DNA from: Pseudomonas sp. B21-040
GTDB lineage: Bacteria; Pseudomonadota; Gammaproteobacteria; Pseudomonadales; Pseudomonadaceae
Direction of reading: 5' to 3'
NCBI RefSeq assembly: GCF_024748695.1
Contig: NZ_CP087176.1
Location: 4,023,501 to 4,087,500, forward strand
Length of the DNA: 64,000 nucleotides
Shown here piece by piece: positions 1 to 8,946 of the stretch. A model generated the notes under the pieces. That model was not told where the DNA came from, searched no databases, and was given only the letters and a program-made list of their open reading frames with translations. How positions within the stretch are numbered: the stretch's first letter is position 1; each line of letters starts with the position of its first letter. A program made the translations under genes and the position numbers.

Positions 1-839
1 CCGACCACGTCATCGTCGTCGACGATGGTTCCTCCGATGACGGGCCACAACGGGTCAACGCCTTCGCGGCGCCGTTTCGCCTGACGCTGTTGCACCAGGC
101 CAACGAAGGCCAGGCCAGCGCCCGCAACCACGGTCTGCGGCACTCTGAGGAGACGTTTGTGGCGTTTCTCGATGCCGATGACCAATTTCGTCCGCAAAAA
201 CTGGAGCTACAGCTGGCCCTGTATGACGAACTGAGTCGTCAAGGCCGGCCGGTGGGGCTGATCGACTGCTACACGCAGGTCAATTACAGCGACGGCAGGC
301 GGCAAATGGACAATCTGCGCAAGAACGGCCGGCATTTCTACGATTTCATCCACGCCAACGTCCTCAATGGCGTATCCACCGCGCTGGTCAAGCGTGACGT
401 GATCCTGCAACTCGGCGGCTTCGATGCCAGCCTGCGTTACTCCGAAGACCGCTTCATGTGGACCCGGATCGCCGAACACTGGGAGATCCACACGGTGCCG
501 CAAGTGCTGCTGGAGCGCACGGTCAATGCCGGCAACATGACCGCGCAACCGAAGAAGTACTACCCGAACAAGATCAGGTTCATCGAGGTGTACCTCGCCC
601 GCTACGGCGCGCAGCTCAGCAAGCAGCAACGGATCGATTTCGTGCTGGGCAACCACACTGACTTTCTCAATGCCTTTTCCCGCAAAGGCGAGCATGCCGA
701 CGTGATCGGCGTCTACCGGCGAATGCTGGACTATTCCTGGCAAACGCTGATCTTCGCCAACGGCAAACCGACCTTGCGCTACCTCTATGCCTGTGTTCGA
801 ACATTGCGCAAGGCAACGGCGTCAACCACCGCTCATTGA
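1..839 (+). CDS. Family 2 glycosyltransferase, 5'-truncated by window start
   Basis: The reading frame is open from base 3 and carries VVDDGSSDDG within the first 15 residues, followed by NEGQASARN and FLDADD, which are the nucleotide-sugar and metal (DxD) motifs of GT-A fold family 2 glycosyltransferases. The true start lies upstream of the window, so the TTG at 90 is not the start. About 279 residues are visible, with no membrane segment, so a cytoplasmic enzyme adding a sugar to a lipid-linked repeat unit is likely. It ends 13 bases before a Wzx-like flippase, which supports a role in exopolysaccharide or O-antigen assembly. Donor and acceptor cannot be told from sequence. Confidence 0.9.
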   Translation, partial: DHVIVVDDGSSDDGPQRVNAFAAPFRLTLLHQANEGQASARNHGLRHSEETFVAFLDADDQFRPQKLELQLALYDELSRQGRPVGLIDCYTQVNYSDGRRQMDNLRKNGRHFYDFIHANVLNGVSTALVKRDVILQLGGFDASLRYSEDRFMWTRIAEHWEIHTVPQVLLERTVNAGNMTAQPKKYYPNKIRFIEVYLARYGAQLSKQQRIDFVLGNHTDFLNAFSRKGEHADVIGVYRRMLDYSWQTLIFANGKPTLRYLYACVRTLRKATASTTAH

Positions 840-852
840 ACCGGTATCCGCC

Positions 853-2271
853 ATGGCCAATCACCGTCTGGTTACATTGATCTGGATCTTCACCGAGAAA
901 TTCGGCCTGATCTTCCTGTCGATGATTACCTTTGTCGTGTATGCCCGGCTGCTGTCGCCCGCAGAGCTGGGTGTGGGCACGGTGATCATTGCCGTCGTCG
1001 AGTTGATCGGCCTGGTGTATTCATCGGTTCTGGAAGACCCGCTGGTACGACTCGAGCGGTTGGAGGACAAACACATCTCCACGGCCTTCTGGGCGGCGGT
1101 ACTCGTCAGTCTGGCGTCCATCGTCGTCATCTCGGGCGCGGTACTTGTGTACACGCCTGACCCGATGCTGCGATGGATGACGGCGGTGGCCTCGGTGAAA
1201 ATCCTGTTCACCATGATGGCGCGGGTCTATGTGGCGCAGATGCGCCGTAGCGGCGACTTCAAGACGCTGGCGTCGCGCACGCTGCTGGGCAAGGTGTGTG
1301 GTGGCGTCGGCGGCGTCGCTGTCGCGCTTTGGGGATTGGGGGCCTGGGCGGTCATTACCCAGGCACTGATCATGGAGTTCGTGTCCATCATCGTATTGAT
1401 GCGCGCAGACCGGCAGCGCATCGCCTTTCATATTGACGGCCCCGTCTTGCGAGAACTGTTGAAGGCCGGTGCACCGGTAGCCGTCAACGCGCTGAGTTCG
1501 CAAACGCTGCAGCGTGGGGTCAACGTGGTCCTGGGCATGACGGCCGGCGCAAATGCGGTCGGCATGTTCAACATGGCGATGCGCATCATCGAACTGCCCC
1601 GCACCGCGATTTACAACGGCCTGCTGAGCTATGCGCTACCAGTGTTCGCGCGGCGCAGCGCCGATCCATCACGGTTGCGCGCGATCTTCAGCGATTCGAC
1701 CGCTGTCAGCGGCTTCCTGCTGACGCCCTTGTTCATCGGCATCGCACTCACGGCGCACGACGTGATCCTGTTGATCTTCGGCGCCAAATGGACCGAGGCC
1801 ATTGCGCCGCTGCAAGTGCTTGCGTGCACGGCAGCCATCGGCAATACCGCCATGTACGCCACGACCGCACTGGTCGCGGTCAATCGCAGTTACCTGACCA
1901 TCAAGGCCGAAGTGGCAACCACGGTACTGGCACTGGCGCTGGTCTATAGCTTCGGCAGTCTCTATGGCGGCATGGCTGCCGCCCTGGCGTTACTGGCCCG
2001 GATGGCGATCATCACACCGTTGCAAATCCGCGGCTTGAACAGCGCAATCGGCTATGACTGGCGGCTGTTTTTCGACACCAACTATCGCAGCGTGATTGCC
2101 TCGCTCGTCATGGCCGCATTCGTCCTCCTGGTTTCTTCCCGATCGGGTTTTGAAGGTTACTTGCACCTGATCTGCAACATCGTGGCAGGCGCGCTGAGCT
2201 ATGCCGTGGCGTATAGCGTCATGCACCCGCGCTGGCCGCAAGAATTCAAATCGGTTTTCACCGCTCGCTGA
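853..2271 (+). CDS. Polysaccharide flippase, Wzx/MOP superfamily
   Basis: A 472-residue very hydrophobic protein with about 12-14 predicted membrane helices, beginning MANHRLVTLIWIFTEKFGLI. Residues such as YARLLSPAELGVGTV near the N-terminus are characteristic of the polysaccharide biosynthesis (Wzx/RfbX) branch of the MOP exporters, which flip undecaprenyl-linked repeat units across the inner membrane. ATG at 853 was chosen because it begins just before the first helix; the frame is open further upstream, but that part overlaps the glycosyltransferase end and is not hydrophobic. It sits between a glycosyltransferase and galE, consistent with one transcription unit. Confidence 0.85.
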   Translation: MANHRLVTLIWIFTEKFGLIFLSMITFVVYARLLSPAELGVGTVIIAVVELIGLVYSSVLEDPLVRLERLEDKHISTAFWAAVLVSLASIVVISGAVLVYTPDPMLRWMTAVASVKILFTMMARVYVAQMRRSGDFKTLASRTLLGKVCGGVGGVAVALWGLGAWAVITQALIMEFVSIIVLMRADRQRIAFHIDGPVLRELLKAGAPVAVNALSSQTLQRGVNVVLGMTAGANAVGMFNMAMRIIELPRTAIYNGLLSYALPVFARRSADPSRLRAIFSDSTAVSGFLLTPLFIGIALTAHDVILLIFGAKWTEAIAPLQVLACTAAIGNTAMYATTALVAVNRSYLTIKAEVATTVLALALVYSFGSLYGGMAAALALLARMAIITPLQIRGLNSAIGYDWRLFFDTNYRSVIASLVMAAFVLLVSSRSGFEGYLHLICNIVAGALSYAVAYSVMHPRWPQEFKSVFTAR

Positions 2272-2300
2272 ATTCAATCCCGAAACAGGAACACCTCACC

Positions 2301-3356
2301 ATGCGCAAAACTACGCTGATCACTGGCGGGGCCGGCTACATCGGCTCCCATACCGCCCTGGCGCTCATCAACGCCGGACACCACGTGCTGATACTCGACA
2401 ACCTGTGCAACAGCTGTCGAGAGTGCATCGCGCGCCTTGAGCTACTGACCGACACCCGGGTCGATTTCATCAATGGCGACATGGGCGACTCGATCTTGCT
2501 CGACAACATTTTCCGTCGTTACGACATCGATGCCGTGGTGCATTTTGCGAGTCTCAAATCCGTGGAAGAAAGCATCCGCAAGCCACTGGACTATTACGCC
2601 AACAACGTCGCCGGGACACTCAATCTTTGCCGGGCGATGGTGCGTCATGAAGTGTTCAACCTGGTGTTCAGCTCGTCGGCCACGGTGTATGGCGACCCCA
2701 CGCAAGTACCGATTGCCGAAGATCTCGGCACTGGCAAACCCGTCAATCCCTACGGCCGGACCAAGCTGATGATCGAAGAGCTGCTGACCGACCTGTGTCA
2801 CTCCGATTCGCGCTGGAACATCGCCTTGCTACGCTACTTCAACCCGATTGGCGCTCACGAGAGCGGGATGATCGGCGAAGACCCCAAGGGCCGCCCCAAC
2901 AACCTGTTGCCGTGCCTGACGCAGGTCGCGATTGGACGGATGCCCGAACTCACGGTGTACGGCCGCGACTATCCCACCGTGGACGGAACGTGCGTGCGCG
3001 ACTACATCCATGTGGTCGACCTTGCCAATGGTCATCTGAAGGCGCTGCAGGCATTGCAAGACATGGGTGGCATTCATTCCTGGAACCTGGGCACCGGCAT
3101 TGGCTATAGCGTGCTCCAGATCATCCACAGTTTCGAAGACGTTACCGGCATCACCATCCCCTTCAGCTTCGCCCCGCGTCGCCCCGGAGACATCGCTCAA
3201 ATGTGGGCCGACCCGAGCAGGGCTGGACGGGATCTGGGCTGGAGCGCGCAACGCGATCTCGATCAGATGATGGCGGATTCCTGGCGTTGGCAGTCGTGCA
3301 ATCCGCAGGGCTATCAATCCTCATTCGGCGTAGTGGCATTGACTGCGGTGAAATAA
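2301..3356 (+). CDS. galE: UDP-glucose 4-epimerase
   Basis: A 351-residue extended short-chain dehydrogenase with the NAD-binding GGAGYIGSH motif at residues 9-17, SSSATVYG, and the catalytic YGRTK (YxxxK) around residue 150. It interconverts UDP-glucose and UDP-galactose (or the N-acetyl forms) in the cytoplasm and so supplies donors to the neighbouring glycosyltransferases. Length is slightly over the usual 338 because of a short C-terminal tail. The start at 2301 is 29 bases after the flippase stop. A housekeeping GalE is often elsewhere in Pseudomonas, so this is probably the copy dedicated to the polysaccharide. Confidence 0.93.
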   Translation: MRKTTLITGGAGYIGSHTALALINAGHHVLILDNLCNSCRECIARLELLTDTRVDFINGDMGDSILLDNIFRRYDIDAVVHFASLKSVEESIRKPLDYYANNVAGTLNLCRAMVRHEVFNLVFSSSATVYGDPTQVPIAEDLGTGKPVNPYGRTKLMIEELLTDLCHSDSRWNIALLRYFNPIGAHESGMIGEDPKGRPNNLLPCLTQVAIGRMPELTVYGRDYPTVDGTCVRDYIHVVDLANGHLKALQALQDMGGIHSWNLGTGIGYSVLQIIHSFEDVTGITIPFSFAPRRPGDIAQMWADPSRAGRDLGWSAQRDLDQMMADSWRWQSCNPQGYQSSFGVVALTAVK

Positions 3357-3384
3357 GCAATCGTTCCAACAGTAAGGAAAGCAC

Positions 3385-4863
3385 ATGCTCAGAGAATGCC
3401 TGTGGGTACTGCTGTTGTCGGTTTCGCTGGCGTGCAGCGCTGCGCCAGCGCCTTCCCGTCCGCCAGCCGCCGGGCTGGTGCTGTGGCTGGACGCGGCCGA
3501 TGCATCGAGCATGAGTATCGACGCACAGGACCGCCTCCAGCACTGGAACGACAAGTCCGGCAAATCCAACCACGCCACGGTGGACGACGCCATTGGGCCC
3601 TCGGGTCCGCAGTTCGTGGCCAACGCCTTGCACGGCCACGCGGTGGTGCGTTTCAATGGCGTTTCGGCGTTTCTGGGCAAAACAATCCGCGTTGGCAATG
3701 GCCCGGCAACCCTCCTGATCGTCTCCCGCCGGCTGCCCGAACAGAGCCCGGCAGACCCTTGGCAGCGGCTGTTCAGCTCACGCCCCAATAGCGTCGATAA
3801 CGACAATGTGCTGCCCAACTTTGCCATTAGCCTGCGACAGGCAGACGCCTACGCGCCGACCATCTCCGTGCTCGAACTTCAAGACGTGCCGATTGGGCCC
3901 TACGCGGTCGGGCGCAACGTGGTCGGAAACGCCGACAACTTCAAAGGCGATATCGCGGAAGTGCTGGTGTACGACCGCCCGTTTGCCTCCCTTGCGCAGC
4001 AACAAGAGGCGTATCAATACCTGGCGGACAAGTGGTCGGTTGCCATTCCCCGGCAGGCTGATACCTGGACCCGGGTCGGGCCGCTGGGCCCCTTGCCGAC
4101 ACTCGACGACGCCGGCTTGCCCTTGTCCGATCAGGCCGATGCGGGTAACTGGATATTCGACAGCAAACTGTCCGATGACTTCGATGGCGACGTTCTCGAC
4201 ACCGTGCGCTGGCACGTCAACAATGCCCAGGGGAATGAATCCCTGGGCCGCAAGCCGGCGCTGTTCAGGCCGGCCAATGCGTTCTTGGCCAACGGCAACC
4301 TGAACATCGTCTTTCGCAAGGAAGCCTTGCCACAGAAGTACGTGCAACTGGGTTTCAAGGATTATTCTTCCGCCATGGTTCGCACGGTCGAGCGCGGTTT
4401 TTACGGTTACTACGAGGCACGCGCCAAACCCATGGACTCGGCAGGTTCCAGCGCCTTCTGGCTGGCCTGGACGGGCATGGAAGATAACGCCACCGAGATC
4501 GACATCTTCGAAATCGGCGGCAAGACCAAAGACGCTGCCTACGACCGCTTGTACAACATGAACGCCCACCTGTGGGCCACGCCCCAAAGCACCGAACATG
4601 TCGCCAGCGCCAGCATCTGGGTCAGCCCCTGGCGCCTGGCGAGTACGTTTCATGTCTACGGCTTCGACTGGCAGCCCGACACCCTGCGCTGGTACGTCGA
4701 TGGCGTGCTGGTCCGGGAATCCAGGAATACGAATTTCTTCTTTCCAATGCAGATCGTCTTTGACAGTGAGGCCATGTGGCAATGGTTCGGAGTGGTAGAC
4801 GATGCTGACCTGCCCTCTACCTTCAGAGTCGATTACGTCAAGGTATGGCAACGCAGTCAGTAG
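3385..4863 (+). CDS. Exported LamG-like + GH16 glycan hydrolase
   Basis: A 492-residue protein. Residues 1-19 form a Sec signal peptide; the SLAC at 14-17 is only a weak lipobox. Residues 30-215 look like a LamG/concanavalin jelly-roll (LVLWLDAADA, HWNDKSGKSNHATV, VVRFNG). The C-terminal half, from about 255, is a glycoside hydrolase family 16 domain with the catalytic signature EIDIFE at 371-376 (ExDxxE, nucleophile and acid/base glutamates). GH16 enzymes cleave beta-1,3 or beta-1,4 glucans and galactans in the periplasm or outside. Lying 28 bases after galE in the same direction, it probably trims or releases the polysaccharide made by this cluster. Exact substrate is unknown. Confidence 0.85.
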   Translation: MLRECLWVLLLSVSLACSAAPAPSRPPAAGLVLWLDAADASSMSIDAQDRLQHWNDKSGKSNHATVDDAIGPSGPQFVANALHGHAVVRFNGVSAFLGKTIRVGNGPATLLIVSRRLPEQSPADPWQRLFSSRPNSVDNDNVLPNFAISLRQADAYAPTISVLELQDVPIGPYAVGRNVVGNADNFKGDIAEVLVYDRPFASLAQQQEAYQYLADKWSVAIPRQADTWTRVGPLGPLPTLDDAGLPLSDQADAGNWIFDSKLSDDFDGDVLDTVRWHVNNAQGNESLGRKPALFRPANAFLANGNLNIVFRKEALPQKYVQLGFKDYSSAMVRTVERGFYGYYEARAKPMDSAGSSAFWLAWTGMEDNATEIDIFEIGGKTKDAAYDRLYNMNAHLWATPQSTEHVASASIWVSPWRLASTFHVYGFDWQPDTLRWYVDGVLVRESRNTNFFFPMQIVFDSEAMWQWFGVVDDADLPSTFRVDYVKVWQRSQ

Positions 4864-4999
4864 CGTTTCTCAATCATGGATCTGTCCGTCAGGTTCATCC
4901 GATTACCCCTGAACTTTCGTTCGAGCAGTCAGGTCGACAGAATTCCAGCCTCATCCGGCTCCCGGGCGGCGGTTAAAAAACAAGAATGAGGGGCTAACG

Positions 5000-5233
5000 G
5001 TGAATTGTCTGATTTGTGTCGGCGTGGCGGAACGCATTCAGTGCCACGGCCCATGGGAGGAAAGGGATTGTCCGGAATGCGGGCGCTATCGGGTTTCCGA
5101 TGAGCTGCTTTTGACCTTGATGGATCAAGGCCAGATCTTCGATGTCATCAAAACCAGAAACTGGCTCGAGAGCCAACGCAAGGAAGGTGTTACCCCTTCA
5201 ATTGAAGTCCATGAGGCGCTACTGCTGCTCTAG
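5000..5233 (+). CDS. Small zinc-ribbon-like hypothetical protein
   Basis: A 77-residue cytoplasmic protein starting with GTG at 5000, preceded by GAGGGG about ten bases upstream. It has CLIC at residues 3-6 and CPECGRY at residues 26-32, four cysteines spaced as in a compact zinc ribbon or rubredoxin knuckle, followed by a helical C-terminus (MDQGQIFDVIKTRNWLESQR). No known family was recognised. The gene stands alone between the polysaccharide cluster and the acyltransferase, in the same direction. Metal binding is inferred from the cysteine spacing only. Confidence 0.6.
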   Translation: MNCLICVGVAERIQCHGPWEERDCPECGRYRVSDELLLTLMDQGQIFDVIKTRNWLESQRKEGVTPSIEVHEALLLL

Positions 5234-5308
5234 CGTTCGCGCTGGATCAACGTTCAATCGGCAGGGAGGTCAGTTGTCAATCAGCGCCAACCCATCTGGA
5301 GCGTGTAC

Positions 5309-6367
5309 GTGATCAAACGCCGGCTGAATGAACTGGATTTGCTGCGCTTCCTGGCAGCGCTCGCCGTGGTGTTTTTTCACTATGCTTTTCGCGGGTATGC
5401 AAAAGGCGACATGTCTGTAATGCCCTACCCGCTGTTGGCTGAGCCTGCCAAATACGGTTACTTGGGTGTCGAACTGTTTTTCATGATCAGCGGATTCGTC
5501 ATTCTCATGACCGCGTCGGGCAACAATCTCAAAGCCTTTTTCATATCCCGCGCCATTCGCCTCTACCCTGCTTTCTGGGTGTGCTGCACCCTGACTTTTC
5601 TGATCACGCTGGCCATTGGGCAGCCGCGATACACCGCTGATGTTTATCAATACATTATTAACATGACGTTGCTGGGCGACTTTGTAGGTGTCGAGCCCAT
5701 AGACGGCGTGTACTGGTCGCTGTTTGTAGAAATAAAGTTCTACCTGATGATCTCCATTCTCCTGGCCTTCAAGAAAATAGAAAAAATAGAAACCTGTCTT
5801 GTGTGGTGGTTGCTGATCTCTGCCGGTGCCGAAGTATTCGCCTTCGAAAAGTTGCGCTCGGTATTAATTACCGATTACGCCGCCTATTTCATAGCGGGTG
5901 CGACGTTCTTCATGATCTGGGCCAAGGGGATCACCAAAACACGAGTGCTGCTCTTGGCTGGGGCATTGGCATTGGCCTGCTTCACCGCCATCGTTTGGGC
6001 CGAATTGCTCGAAACCAAATATCCAACCGACTTCGATCCCCTGATCGTCTGCAGCATGATCATCCTGTTCTTCATGACATTCTTCCTGGTCGCAACCAAC
6101 AAGACTGCAGCCGTAGGGACATTCAACTGGACGGCATTAGGCGCGCTGACTTACCCACTTTATCTACTGCATCAAATGATCGGCTTTATGATTTTCAACA
6201 TTGCCTACCCGGCGATAAACCCACACCTCCTGCTCTGGGGCACTATCGCGTTGATGATCGGTGCGTCTCATGTCATCCACAAACAAATAGAAACCCCCAT
6301 TGCCAGGCACATTAAAAAAGCCCTTTCATTCTCCTTCAAACGTGTCGAGGCGAATAAGCCTCGATAA
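5309..6367 (+). CDS. Membrane acyltransferase, family 3 (OafA-like)
   Basis: About 352 residues with some ten hydrophobic helices. The N-terminus reads LNELDLLRFLAALAVVFFHY, the conserved arginine-histidine first helix of acyltransferase family 3, which transfers acetyl or other acyl groups to surface polysaccharides, lipid A or antibiotics. Two in-frame GTGs occur, at 5303 and 5309; GGAG at 5298-5301 is correctly spaced only for 5309. Proximity to the glycosyltransferase, flippase and GH16 genes suggests O-acylation of the same glycan, but the gene has its own upstream gap and may be independent. Confidence 0.8.
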   Translation: MIKRRLNELDLLRFLAALAVVFFHYAFRGYAKGDMSVMPYPLLAEPAKYGYLGVELFFMISGFVILMTASGNNLKAFFISRAIRLYPAFWVCCTLTFLITLAIGQPRYTADVYQYIINMTLLGDFVGVEPIDGVYWSLFVEIKFYLMISILLAFKKIEKIETCLVWWLLISAGAEVFAFEKLRSVLITDYAAYFIAGATFFMIWAKGITKTRVLLLAGALALACFTAIVWAELLETKYPTDFDPLIVCSMIILFFMTFFLVATNKTAAVGTFNWTALGALTYPLYLLHQMIGFMIFNIAYPAINPHLLLWGTIALMIGASHVIHKQIETPIARHIKKALSFSFKRVEANKPR

Positions 6368-6499
6368 AGCGCCTCCTCCACCGCAGCGCAGCGCAGCGAC
6401 ATGACCGTTGATCTGCAATTTTTGCTAACGCCCAATAAAAACATATTTTGATGCTTTAATTGATATTGTCGAACAATCCCACCTACAGAGGGTGCCGTG

Positions 6500-7129
6500 A
6501 TGAATATCAAAACCTTGGCTTTATTGTTGTTGGCCCTGTGCGCTCAACCCGTCTGGAGCCAGACGCCCCCCGCTTCACCGCCCGCCGCCGACAGCGCGGC
6601 ACTCACCACCCGTCTCGCTCTGCGGGACCTGTGGGTCGAGCATATTTTCTGGATCAGAAGCTACGCCATTGCCAATCAGGAGCACGACAAGGCACAGGCT
6701 AAAGTCGCCGCCGATCAGGTGGTCGATAACGCCACCAAAATCGCCAACAGCATCGCCCCGCTCTACGGCCAGCCCGCTGCCGATCAGCTGCTCAAGCTGC
6801 TTGCCGGTCACTGGGGCGCGGTGAAACACTACAGCGACGCCACCGTCGCCAAGGATGCGAAAGGCAAGCAGGCCGCCGTCGCTGACTTGACCAGCAACGC
6901 CAAAGCCATCGCCGCCTTCCTGGCCAAGGCCAACCCCAACTTGCCGGAGAGCACCCTGGTCACGATGCTGGCCGCCCACGGCGGGCACCATGTCAGCCAG
7001 ATCGATCAAATCGCCGCGCACGACTATGCCGGCGAAGCCAGCACTTGGAACATGATGCGCACCCACATACTCGCGCTGGCCGACGCACTGACGGCGGCGC
7101 TGGTCAAACAGTTCCCGGAAAAATTCTGA
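6500..7129 (+). CDS. Exported helical protein of unknown function
   Basis: A 209-residue protein with a clear signal peptide (NIKTLALLLLALCAQPVWS, cleavage near residue 20), then an almost entirely helical mature part rich in alanine. The pattern LRDLWVEHIFWIRSYAIAN, LYGQPAADQLLKLLAGHW and LAAHGGHHVSQIDQIAAHD places several histidines on helices, like a four-helix bundle that could bind a metal or haem, but I recognise no named family. ATG 6500 was preferred over GTG 6497 because of the spacing from AGAGGG. It is 19 bases upstream of a SufR-like regulator and is probably cotranscribed with it. An AT-rich promoter-like stretch precedes it (6410-6475). Confidence 0.7.
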   Translation: MNIKTLALLLLALCAQPVWSQTPPASPPAADSAALTTRLALRDLWVEHIFWIRSYAIANQEHDKAQAKVAADQVVDNATKIANSIAPLYGQPAADQLLKLLAGHWGAVKHYSDATVAKDAKGKQAAVADLTSNAKAIAAFLAKANPNLPESTLVTMLAAHGGHHVSQIDQIAAHDYAGEASTWNMMRTHILALADALTAALVKQFPEKF

Positions 7130-7148
7130 TCCCGCGCGAGGACACCCC

Positions 7149-7808
7149 ATGCTTGAAGGACTGGGCCGAACCCAGCAGGACTTGCTCAATGCGCTGCTGC
7201 ACCATGCACGCGGCATGAGCATTGACGAGCTGGCCGAGCAGTTGGCCGTCACCCGCACCGCGATTCGCCAGCACCTGGCGGCGCTGGAGGGTGCCGGCCT
7301 GGTGCTGCGCGGCGACACGCGCCCGACGGGGCGGCGTCCGGAGCAGTTGTATCAGCTCACCGACCATGCGAAGGAACAGTTCCCCCGCCAGTATCAGCTG
7401 CTGGCCAGTGTCCTGATTGACGAAGTGGCTGGCATCATCGGCCCCGAAGCCCTGGCGGCACTGATGCGCAGCATGGGTCGTAAACTGGCGCTGGACCGTG
7501 AACAGCACGTGGTGGACGAAGGCACCATCGTGCAGCACATGAATCAGGCCGGGTACGAAGCCGAGGTGATTTTTCGCAGCTCGGACGATAAGGAAATCGT
7601 CGCGCACAACTGCGTATTCCACCGCCTCGCCGCCGCGCACCCGGTGGTCTGCGAGCTGGACCTGGCCTTGATCGGCGCGTTGGGGGGGGGTGAGGTCGAC
7701 CATACGGAATGCATGGTTCGGGGCGGAAATGTCTGCCGGTTCAAACTGCGGCCGAGTGAGCCTCAGGAAGAGGCTGAAGCGACCACAGAACCGGAACCGA
7801 CGCCTTGA
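7149..7808 (+). CDS. SufR/ArsR-like winged-helix regulator
   Basis: A 219-residue regulator. Residues 10-75 form a winged helix (MSIDELAEQLAVTRTAIRQH recognition region, then a basic wing). The C-terminal half resembles SufR-type iron-sulfur repressors: NCVFH, VVCELD, TECMV and NVCRF give four cysteines in the region that holds the cluster in SufR. Their spacing (12, 19 and 7 residues between) differs from that of classical SufR, so cluster binding is an inference. The acidic tail (EPQEEAEATTEPEPTP) is unusual. It probably controls the exported helical protein immediately upstream. Confidence 0.75.
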   Translation: MLEGLGRTQQDLLNALLHHARGMSIDELAEQLAVTRTAIRQHLAALEGAGLVLRGDTRPTGRRPEQLYQLTDHAKEQFPRQYQLLASVLIDEVAGIIGPEALAALMRSMGRKLALDREQHVVDEGTIVQHMNQAGYEAEVIFRSSDDKEIVAHNCVFHRLAAAHPVVCELDLALIGALGGGEVDHTECMVRGGNVCRFKLRPSEPQEEAEATTEPEPTP

Positions 7809-7960
7809 ATCATCGGTGAAACCCTGGCCACCGACCGGCGCCTTCAAGTAGGGGGCGTCGCCGCCGATACACCTGAAAGCGTCACGGATACGACGTACCG
7901 TGTCTGGCATCGAGCGTCTCAACGCTCCTACTTGTGAGCGGTCCTCGCCAAGGAAGCACA

Positions 7961-8812
7961 ATGATCACTGTCTCAACTTCAACGAATGCGGCGATGTCTG
8001 TCTACGCGGCGGCTGTCGATTCGAAGTCTGCCAATACCCGGCAGCAGCTCGGTCAAGACGAGACAGCGCAGACCCAGACGTCAAACACTGATTCGGTGAG
8101 CCTCTCCAGCACTTCCACCGATTACAACAGCTCGATCGTCGGCAATGCGCCGTACTTTCCGGTCCGCGCGGGGATGAATGCCGACGCGCTGGTGCTTGGC
8201 GCGTCCAAGCCTGGCGCAGTCTCCAGTTCCAAGGACAAGACCTTCCCGGAAGTGGCCGCCGACGCGCGCAAGCGCATGGATGAAAAATACGCGCAGATGA
8301 CCGCCAGCGGCCAGCCATACGCCAAGACGGATGAAGACCGTAATGCACTGTTTGGCGACCTGGATCGACGTTCGTTGAACGCCGTCGCCACCAACGAAGG
8401 CGGCAAGTTCACCGCCGATGAACAAGCGTCGGCCCAAGCCTTGATGCGCCAGCAAGGCCGACTCGCCACCGGTTATTACAGTGGCCCGGCGGACCAGGAA
8501 AAAAACTGGAAAGACCCGTTCGCCAACGACCCGGTTGCCCGCGCTCATGCCGCCCTGGATTTTCTCGACAACATGAGCCCCGAAGAAAAGAACACGCCGC
8601 AATGGCTGACCCAACACCTGTCGCTGGAAGCGGCACTGAACCAGAACGCTGGCTCGGATCCCGCCGATAAGAAGTCCGGGCATTTTCACAACCTGGCTGA
8701 AATCCTCGCGGGTGTAGTGACGGATGGCTCGGACAAGGACAAAGCCGACGATGCCAAAACGGCCGACCCTCTTGCCCACCTTCTGGACACGCTTCAAACG
8801 CAGGTTTCCTGA
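7961..8812 (+). CDS. Hypothetical 283-residue protein, low-complexity N-terminus
   Basis: ATG at 7961 has a good ribosome site (AGGAAG at 7951-7956); an in-frame start at 7934 lacks one. The N-terminal 60 residues are rich in serine, threonine and glutamine (STSTNAAMSVYAAAV, SLSSTSTDYNSS) with no signal peptide; the remainder is polar and helical, with KTFPEVAADARKRMDEKY and ANDPVARAHAALDFLDNM. The disordered, Ser/Thr-rich start resembles secretion regions of type III or flagellar-type substrates, but nothing else supports that. No family recognised. It stands alone and is followed by a REP palindrome. Confidence 0.65.
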   Translation: MITVSTSTNAAMSVYAAAVDSKSANTRQQLGQDETAQTQTSNTDSVSLSSTSTDYNSSIVGNAPYFPVRAGMNADALVLGASKPGAVSSSKDKTFPEVAADARKRMDEKYAQMTASGQPYAKTDEDRNALFGDLDRRSLNAVATNEGGKFTADEQASAQALMRQQGRLATGYYSGPADQEKNWKDPFANDPVARAHAALDFLDNMSPEEKNTPQWLTQHLSLEAALNQNAGSDPADKKSGHFHNLAEILAGVVTDGSDKDKADDAKTADPLAHLLDTLQTQVS

Positions 8813-8830
8813 TCCCGCCACCACCACCCC

Positions 8831-8922
8831 TGTAGGAGCCGAGCTTGCTCGCGATAGCGCAGTGTCAGTCGATACAAATGTTGACTGATACACCGCCATC
8901 GCGAGCAAGCTCGGCTCCTGCA
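8831..8922. repeat. REP-type inverted repeat pair
   Basis: Arms 8831-8855 and 8898-8922 are 25-base inverted copies with one mismatch, separated by 42 bases. Each arm holds the core GAGCTTGCTCGCGAT next to TGTAGGAGC, a form very common between genes in fluorescent pseudomonads. It lies between two convergent genes and may also stop transcription from either side. Confidence 0.85.
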
Positions 8923-8946
8923 AGGGGACTGCGGTGGATGCGCTGT

